A DNA stretch of 17,218 nucleotides from DAOTXL01 sp034434895. Its GTDB lineage: Bacteria > Chloroflexota > Anaerolineae > JAAYZQ01. The stretch is taken from NCBI GenBank assembly GCA_034434895.1, contig DAOTYI010000180.1:1-17218 (forward strand), read 5' to 3'. The notes beneath the pieces are model-generated. The model had not been told where the DNA came from. It did no database searches and worked only from the letters and a program-made list of their open reading frames with translations. Positions within the stretch are counted from its first letter, which is position 1. Every line of letters starts with the position of its first letter. Shown piece after piece: positions 11,802 to 17,218 of the stretch. The position numbers were made by a program, and so were the translations under genes.

Positions 11802-14800
11802 ATGAGTACCTGGTCGGAGATGGCCGTTAAAGATGTAAACCTGGACGCGCTGGCGCAGGTGATCCGCGAGACGGGACGGCCAGTACATGTGAACCTGCTG
11901 GCCCGGGCCGCTATGCGAGCCCGTTTGCAGGCTGAAGCGGGAGAGCGCCTGTATGCACCAGGGGCTCAGTACGCCGCTGGTGAGACCATCCGCTTCCACA
12001 GCCGGTCGGCGACGGTCAAGGCAGTAAAAGCCGGTGGTAATCCCAAACAGGGCCCCTTCAAAATCCTGACGCTGGCCCTGCCGGATGGCACGGAGCGACA
12101 CATGGCTGCCGAAGTTCCTGGAGCGCCGGCCGAGGATCGCCAGCCCGTGACCGATGAGCAGGTGGGCCGGATCATCAAAGAGCATGGCCCTGCCATTCGG
12201 ATGGCGGTGCAGGAGGCATTGGGCGCCGATGACCGCTTTGTGTGGTTCCAGGACGCCCAGGGTGATCACTGGTGCCTGGCCGAGATGCTGCCAGAGGTGA
12301 GGGATGGGGAGTTGGCTCAGGTATGGCCGTTGCTCCATGGGCGGTTGAGGGATGGTGTCCTTGACCCCTGTCCCACGGAAGAGCTGGTGAAAGCGATATG
12401 GGGCCAGGAGAACGACGGCAGTAAGGCCTATCTGCTGAAGGCGTTCGCCCTAAACGCAGCGCTGCAGCGGTGTCGGGAAACGCGCTGGCTTGGTGATGGC
12501 TGGATATTGGAGGCAGAGTGGCAGGAACTGCAAGAGCGGCCGGTGCTGGTGGGGCCCCGTGAGCAGAATGTGGTCACCCTCCCGGATGGCGTGACGTTGG
12601 TTGAAGAGGACGAAAAGGAAGAGGCGATTGAGGGAGAAGAGGAGCTACGAGCAGGAGAAGCCGTTGCAGAGGACCTGGAGGCCTGGCGGCGAAACCGTCT
12701 CCAAAACGCTATCATTACGCTGAAGGCGCAGCACTACTACGGCAACTGGCTGCCTCTGACGCGCGCTTTGCAGCGCCTGTTCCCGCCGCGGGCATCGGAG
12801 GCCGATGCGGTCACCTTCTATCACCGCTTTGGCGGCGAGGAGGAATCGTTCCCGGCCTGGGTAGACTGGGATCAGGGACGTATCCTGGGCTCGCCCCAGA
12901 TGTACCAGGTGTTCCACGATCATGGGATTTACCCCGGGGCCAAATTAGTGATCTCCCATCGAGGCAGCGAGCAGGAGTACGAGATTCGCACCAAACCGGT
13001 TGAGGGCAAGCAACGGGTCCTGGTGCGACGGGTCTTCCTGACAGAGGACGGGACGCTTGAGTACGAAGAAGTCGAAGAACCGGTGCGTTACCAAATTGCG
13101 CAAGATGTCTTCATCGCCGACGCCCGGTGGGAGGACCTGGATGCCCTGTTCCGGCAGGCAGAGGAAGCTGGGGCCGGCATCTTCCAGTTGATGTATGAAA
13201 AGTGCTGCGAGTGGTGGGAGGAGAAGGACCGGCAGCCGCTGTACGTGACTGCCGGGGACTTGTTCCAGGCCATCCACTTCGCCGATGACCGGGGCCGGCT
13301 GACCAGCAAAGCCACCATCGCCTGGGAACTGTGGCGGCGATTGGCCTTTGAGCCGCTGGGTGGAGGCAGATACCTGTTCCGCCCGGAGTTTGGTGATCGG
13401 GTGCGATCCCCGGGCATCAGCCTGCAGAAGAGAAAAGGCAGGATGGCCCCGTGCGAGGAGAAGGAAAAGAGTGCACCGCCCTCCTTTGAGCGCACAAGCA
13501 GAGGCCAACCGGTCGCCGTTGACCTGGTACCCCCAGAACCGCTGTTTGAGCAGGAGCAGCAGCCGACGGCCACCGCGCCGCCGGAGGAACAGACCAAAGC
13601 CCCGGAGTCGGTGAGAGCGACACCACCCGCAGAGCCCGCTATGCCGGAACCGACTCTGCCTCCGGTGATGAAGCCCTCGTCGGAGGGTGGTGAGCCACCG
13701 GGATTACCAGAACCACCACCCGCCCCGCTACGGCCTGAGCGCCCCAGGCCGGCATCCAAATCCCTCTTCTCCACCCACTACCTGGAGCACCGCATCCAGG
13801 AGCATCCTGAGTGGGGAGCAGAAGTTGCCCAACCCTTCGCGCGGTTGCGGGCGCTGTACGAGGCCAGGCGAGACATCCTGCCCGGCCTTAACGAGGCTCA
13901 AACCGAGACCGAATTCATTCGCCCCGTCTTGGAGATTCTTGGCTTCGCTTACATCCCGCAGACCCCCACCCGCCGCGCCGGACGCATCCGACGCCCGGAC
14001 TATACCCTCTTCGCCGACGAAGCCGCCAAGGCCGGGGCTTACCCCTTGCAGGACGACGAACCTGCCTTCTACGCCCGGGCGCTGGCCATTGCCGACGCCA
14101 AGTACTGGGAGCGTCCGCTGAGCGGGGTCTCCCGCGATGACCCCCGCGATGAGTTCCGCAACACCAACCCCAGCTTCCAGATGGTCAACTACCTCACCGG
14201 CACCGGAGTGGACTGGGGCATCCTGACCAACGGTCGCACCTGGCGCCTCTACTACCGCCAGGCTTCCTCCACCGCTACCGAGTTCTACGAGGTGGACCTG
14301 GTGGAGCTGCTGGAATCCGGCGATCTGGAACGCTTCAAGTACTTCTGGCTTTTCTTCCGCCGCCAGGCTTTCCTCAAAGATGCCCAGGGCCGCAATTTCC
14401 TGGAGCGCGTGCGGGAGGGCAGCGCCACTTATGCCCGGGTCATCGGTGCCCGCCTGAAAGAGCTCATCTTCGAGGAGGTGTTCCCTTTTGTATCCGGTGG
14501 CTTCGTAGCCTATGGCGCCGCGCATGGCGAGGGCGTCACCAGTGAAGAGGCCCAGCGCCTGATCTACGAAGCCACCCTTTCCCTGCTGTACAAACTTCTC
14601 TTCCTGTTCTACGCCGAAGCGCGCAATCTCCTGCCGATGGACAGCCCGGGCTATCAGGCCCAAAGCCTGACGCAAATGGCCCGGGAATTAGCCCGTCGCA
14701 TTGATCGCCGAGAGCCGCTGGGACAGACCTCCACGGCTCTCTACGACCGATTGCTCAACCTCTTCCGCCTGGTGGATCGGGGTGACCGGGGGCTGGGGCT

Positions 14801-17218
14801 GCCGCGCTACAACGGCGGGCTTTTCCACTTCGATTTCAGGGACCCTGCCGCTCAGGAGAAGCACCGCGCCAACCGGTTCCTGGACCGGCACAGGGTGTCT
14901 GATGCTTTCCTGGCCCCGGCCCTGGACCTGCTCTATCGCGCCGAGGGCGAACCCATAGACTACGGCTTCATCGGTGTGCGCCACCTGGGGGCCATCTACG
15001 AGGGGTTGTTGGAACACCGGCTGGTGGTGGATGACGCCGCCAGCGGCCAGGTCCACCTGGAGACCGACAAGGGCGAACGCAAGGCCACCGGTTCCTACTA
15101 CACTCCCGATTACATCGTCAAGTACATCGTGCAGCACACCGTGGGACCGATCCTGGAGGAGCGGGCGCAGCGGTTCGACGAACTCATGACCAAGATCGCC
15201 GAGGTGCGCCGCCAACTGGCGGATGGGCGACGCACCGCCGGTATCCCCGCCCTGCGCCAGGAGCTGGAGCGGCTGGAGCACCAGGCCCGCGAGACGCTGC
15301 TGGACATCAAGGTCTGCGATCCGGCCATGGGCAGCGGCCATTTCCTGGTGGAGGCGGTGGACTTGCTCACCGACGGGCTGATCGAAATTCTCAATCAATA
15401 TCCAGAGCACAACCCGGTGCTGAACATGCTCGATCGCATCCGCCAGGAGATCGTGGCCAGCCTGGCGCGCCAGGGCATTGCCATTGACCCCGGCCGGCTG
15501 GACGACACGCAGCTTCTACAGCGCGTGGTGATGAAGCGCTGCATCTACGGCGTGGACCTGAACCCCATGGCCGTGGAGCTGGCCAAGGTCAGCCTGTGGC
15601 TGCATTCTTTCACCATTGGTGCGCCGCTGAGCTTCCTGGACCACCATCTGCGCTGCGGTAACTCTCTCATCGGGGCTACGGCGCGCGAGGCCCACGAGCA
15701 ATTGAGCAGTGAATTGCCCCTGTTCGGCGGCCCCTTTGCCGGGCTGTTGCAGGCAGCCGAGATCATGCGCGGCATCAGCCTGCTCTCCGACGCCACCTTT
15801 GCCGAGGTGGAGGAGAGCGAGCGCCTGTTCCGCCAGTTCGACCAGGCGGCAAAGCCCTACAAGCAGCTTCTGGACATCTATGTAGCTCGTCACTTTGGCG
15901 TGAAGCTGGCCGATGAGTTCCTGCGCCTGTACGGCCCCGATGCCCTTCAGGCCGGCCCCGACACCGTGGGCGAACCCTACACCACCGTCATCCGCGAAGC
16001 CCGCCGGCTGTACGAGGAGAAGCGCTTCTTCCACTGGGACCTGGAGTTTCCGGAGGTGTTCATTGACCTGGAGCGGGCGACGTGGAAGGAGAATCCGGGG
16101 TTCGATGCGGTGGTGGGGAATCCGCCGTGGGGTGCGGAGTTAGATAATGGTGAGAGACGTTATTTTGCCAAACATTTCAAGTCAGCTACCACCCCAAGTC
16201 AAGATTCATATGCTTTATTCACGGAAATCGCGGTTCGGTGCTCCAGTAACGCAGGAATATGTAGTTTTATTGTGCCAGATACTTTCCTGCGGAAAGATGA
16301 TTTGAGCTCACTGAGGCAGCACCTTTTTCTCCGAACAACAATCTATGAGTTGATCGAGACGGGACCCGTGTTCCCAGAAGCCCGCGACACTTGGTGTTTG
16401 ATCTACAGGCTTTCAAAAGGCACTGCCTCCGAGACCCACAAAATAAGGCATCGCCAGATAGACCGCTTCGCGGTCTCGGTTGAGGACCGATTAACCTTAT
16501 TTGCGAACGAACAGTGGTCACGTGATACGCTGGTTCCTCAGTCTCACTGGGAAACTCGTCCGAACATGGTAGTTGGATATTTGTCTTCGGTAGAGGAACA
16601 GTCTGTGATCACAAGCATCGAGAGAGTATCTCGGTGCTTAGGAAGGCTATCTGGAAAGTTCTCTATCTCTAGGGGAGAAGAAGGAAGCAAGTACGCCATG
16701 CAGGCTGACGCTGATGGCGATTTTTGGATCCTCTTCCCCGAACACATGGAACGGTTTTCAACAGAGCAAGGAATACCTACTCTGAGTCGCATATTGACGC
16801 AAACCAAGCTTGTTGACTACTACACGCATCCAAAAATCTGGACTATTCGTATACAGAAGCTGCGTTGGGTGCAAAGGCTGGTAGCATCATGGGATGGGCG
16901 GACAGATTCGGCCGGAATGAAAACTCTCCAGCTCATAATCTCAACGACTGACAACAATCGAGATCTGCTATGCCTTTGCTCGCTGCTCTGCTCGAAGCTA
17001 ATGAACTATTGGTGTACGAACTACCTAGTTGATGATCTCAACCAATCCTATCTAGAGAAGCTTCCGATCCGTCGCATCGCCTTCACCACCCCAGCCGGCG
17101 AGCGGGCGCGGCTGGTGGAGGAGGGAATGGACCTCACCCTCCCCCGGCCTGCGGCCACCCCCTCCCTCTCCGCCAGCGGAGAGGGAGGGGGCCGGGGGGT
17201 GGGAGAGGTCCCCTACGC
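11802..17218 (+). CDS. Giant type IIG-like restriction-modification protein (partial at right edge)
   Basis: One frame stays open from ATG 11802 to the window end: at least 1805 residues, 3' end missing. Residues 1-545 are unassigned, with an acidic patch near 268-290 and possible winged-helix segments at the start and near 500-545. A proline-rich linker spans about 550-650. A PD-(D/E)XK nuclease follows: Glu702/Glu704 in TETEF, Asp733 in PDYTLF, then Asp765-Ala-Lys767. The Eco57I-like adenine methyltransferase has KATGSYYTP (from 1094), SAM motif DPAMGSGHF (from Asp1173), GVDLNP (Asp1252) and catalytic NPPW (from Asn1440). The rest, from about 1448, should be the target-recognition (TaqI_C-like) region; it is clearly AT-richer. 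The enzyme would cut and methylate DNA at its own site. AGGAGG directly abuts ATG 11802, so ATG 11820 is a possible start. Known type IIG enzymes lack this long N-terminal extension. Confidence 0.85.
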   Translation, partial: MSTWSEMAVKDVNLDALAQVIRETGRPVHVNLLARAAMRARLQAEAGERLYAPGAQYAAGETIRFHSRSATVKAVKAGGNPKQGPFKILTLALPDGTERHMAAEVPGAPAEDRQPVTDEQVGRIIKEHGPAIRMAVQEALGADDRFVWFQDAQGDHWCLAEMLPEVRDGELAQVWPLLHGRLRDGVLDPCPTEELVKAIWGQENDGSKAYLLKAFALNAALQRCRETRWLGDGWILEAEWQELQERPVLVGPREQNVVTLPDGVTLVEEDEKEEAIEGEEELRAGEAVAEDLEAWRRNRLQNAIITLKAQHYYGNWLPLTRALQRLFPPRASEADAVTFYHRFGGEEESFPAWVDWDQGRILGSPQMYQVFHDHGIYPGAKLVISHRGSEQEYEIRTKPVEGKQRVLVRRVFLTEDGTLEYEEVEEPVRYQIAQDVFIADARWEDLDALFRQAEEAGAGIFQLMYEKCCEWWEEKDRQPLYVTAGDLFQAIHFADDRGRLTSKATIAWELWRRLAFEPLGGGRYLFRPEFGDRVRSPGISLQKRKGRMAPCEEKEKSAPPSFERTSRGQPVAVDLVPPEPLFEQEQQPTATAPPEEQTKAPESVRATPPAEPAMPEPTLPPVMKPSSEGGEPPGLPEPPPAPLRPERPRPASKSLFSTHYLEHRIQEHPEWGAEVAQPFARLRALYEARRDILPGLNEAQTETEFIRPVLEILGFAYIPQTPTRRAGRIRRPDYTLFADEAAKAGAYPLQDDEPAFYARALAIADAKYWERPLSGVSRDDPRDEFRNTNPSFQMVNYLTGTGVDWGILTNGRTWRLYYRQASSTATEFYEVDLVELLESGDLERFKYFWLFFRRQAFLKDAQGRNFLERVREGSATYARVIGARLKELIFEEVFPFVSGGFVAYGAAHGEGVTSEEAQRLIYEATLSLLYKLLFLFYAEARNLLPMDSPGYQAQSLTQMARELARRIDRREPLGQTSTALYDRLLNLFRLVDRGDRGLGLPRYNGGLFHFDFRDPAAQEKHRANRFLDRHRVSDAFLAPALDLLYRAEGEPIDYGFIGVRHLGAIYEGLLEHRLVVDDAASGQVHLETDKGERKATGSYYTPDYIVKYIVQHTVGPILEERAQRFDELMTKIAEVRRQLADGRRTAGIPALRQELERLEHQARETLLDIKVCDPAMGSGHFLVEAVDLLTDGLIEILNQYPEHNPVLNMLDRIRQEIVASLARQGIAIDPGRLDDTQLLQRVVMKRCIYGVDLNPMAVELAKVSLWLHSFTIGAPLSFLDHHLRCGNSLIGATAREAHEQLSSELPLFGGPFAGLLQAAEIMRGISLLSDATFAEVEESERLFRQFDQAAKPYKQLLDIYVARHFGVKLADEFLRLYGPDALQAGPDTVGEPYTTVIREARRLYEEKRFFHWDLEFPEVFIDLERATWKENPGFDAVVGNPPWGAELDNGERRYFAKHFKSATTPSQDSYALFTEIAVRCSSNAGICSFIVPDTFLRKDDLSSLRQHLFLRTTIYELIETGPVFPEARDTWCLIYRLSKGTASETHKIRHRQIDRFAVSVEDRLTLFANEQWSRDTLVPQSHWETRPNMVVGYLSSVEEQSVITSIERVSRCLGRLSGKFSISRGEEGSKYAMQADADGDFWILFPEHMERFSTEQGIPTLSRILTQTKLVDYYTHPKIWTIRIQKLRWVQRLVASWDGRTDSAGMKTLQLIISTTDNNRDLLCLCSLLCSKLMNYWCTNYLVDDLNQSYLEKLPIRRIAFTTPAGERARLVEEGMDLTLPRPAATPSLSASGEGGGRGVGEVPY
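17130..17210. repeat. Large GC-rich palindrome inside the reading frame
   Basis: A perfect 16-bp inverted repeat, CCCCCTCCCTCTCCGC (17158-17173) and its complement (17176-17191), has only a 2-nt centre. Outer arms, from GACCTC (17130) and to GAGGTC (17210), pair with an indel or mismatch. The unit resembles dispersed intergenic hairpins of the CCCTCTCC...GGAGAGGG type, yet here it is read through in frame, adding Pro, Ser, Gly and Arg residues to the C-terminal part of the restriction-modification protein. Confidence 0.8.

Noticed and set aside
13728..15410. Two minus-strand frames of 315 and 240 codons
   Set aside because: They are antisense to the nuclease and methyltransferase domains, whose motifs are unmistakable on the + strand.

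Overview
The window is GC-rich, densely packed bacterial chromosome. Short intergenic gaps, many ATGA or few-base gene junctions, a roadblock/LC7 protein, a DUF6504-type protein, multi-zinc-ribbon proteins and abundant dispersed hairpin repeats together suggest a Chloroflexota bacterium (Anaerolineae-like). That is inference from gene style; no rRNA or tRNA is present to confirm it.

Layout. (1) 1-2194: the tail of an unidentified + strand gene, a strong hairpin terminator, then a minus-strand operon encoding a small four-helix membrane protein and two proteins built almost entirely of zinc ribbons (5 and 12 units). (2) 2195-2936: back-to-back near-consensus promoters; the right-hand one drives a roadblock/LC7 gene ending in a rho-independent terminator. 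(3) 2975-5263: a nested inverted repeat, then an overlapping pair encoding a GT-C type membrane glycosyltransferase and a bitopic membrane partner. (4) 5291-7636: a promoter almost touching the start codon of a large zinc-ribbon protein with a degenerate DNA-methyltransferase fold. (5) 7637-8439: a DUF6504-type gene between patches of dispersed repeats. (6) 8440-11303: a compact five-gene operon: DJ-1/PfpI protein, PduO-type cobalamin adenosyltransferase, endonuclease IV, bacterial translin-family protein, and a tiny membrane protein with a Cas4-like N-terminus. (7) 11304-11801: a gene-free island of hairpins with seven perfect copies of a 16-bp tandem repeat. (8) 11802 to the window end: one uninterrupted reading frame of at least 1805 codons.

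The long final gene is the most striking element. Its N-terminal ~545 residues are of unknown function, followed by a proline-rich linker, a PD-(D/E)XK nuclease domain and an Eco57I-like adenine methyltransferase with the motifs TGSYYTP, DPAMGSGHF and NPPW. It looks like a giant type IIG restriction-modification enzyme. Base composition drops sharply where the target-recognition region begins, and a large GC-rich palindrome is read through in frame at its C-terminal end. The palindrome island immediately upstream supports the idea of a mobile or recombining defence locus.

Overall the window combines housekeeping and repair functions (nfo, cobalamin adenosylation), cell-envelope glycosylation, poorly described zinc-ribbon and methylase-like proteins, and a restriction-modification module.
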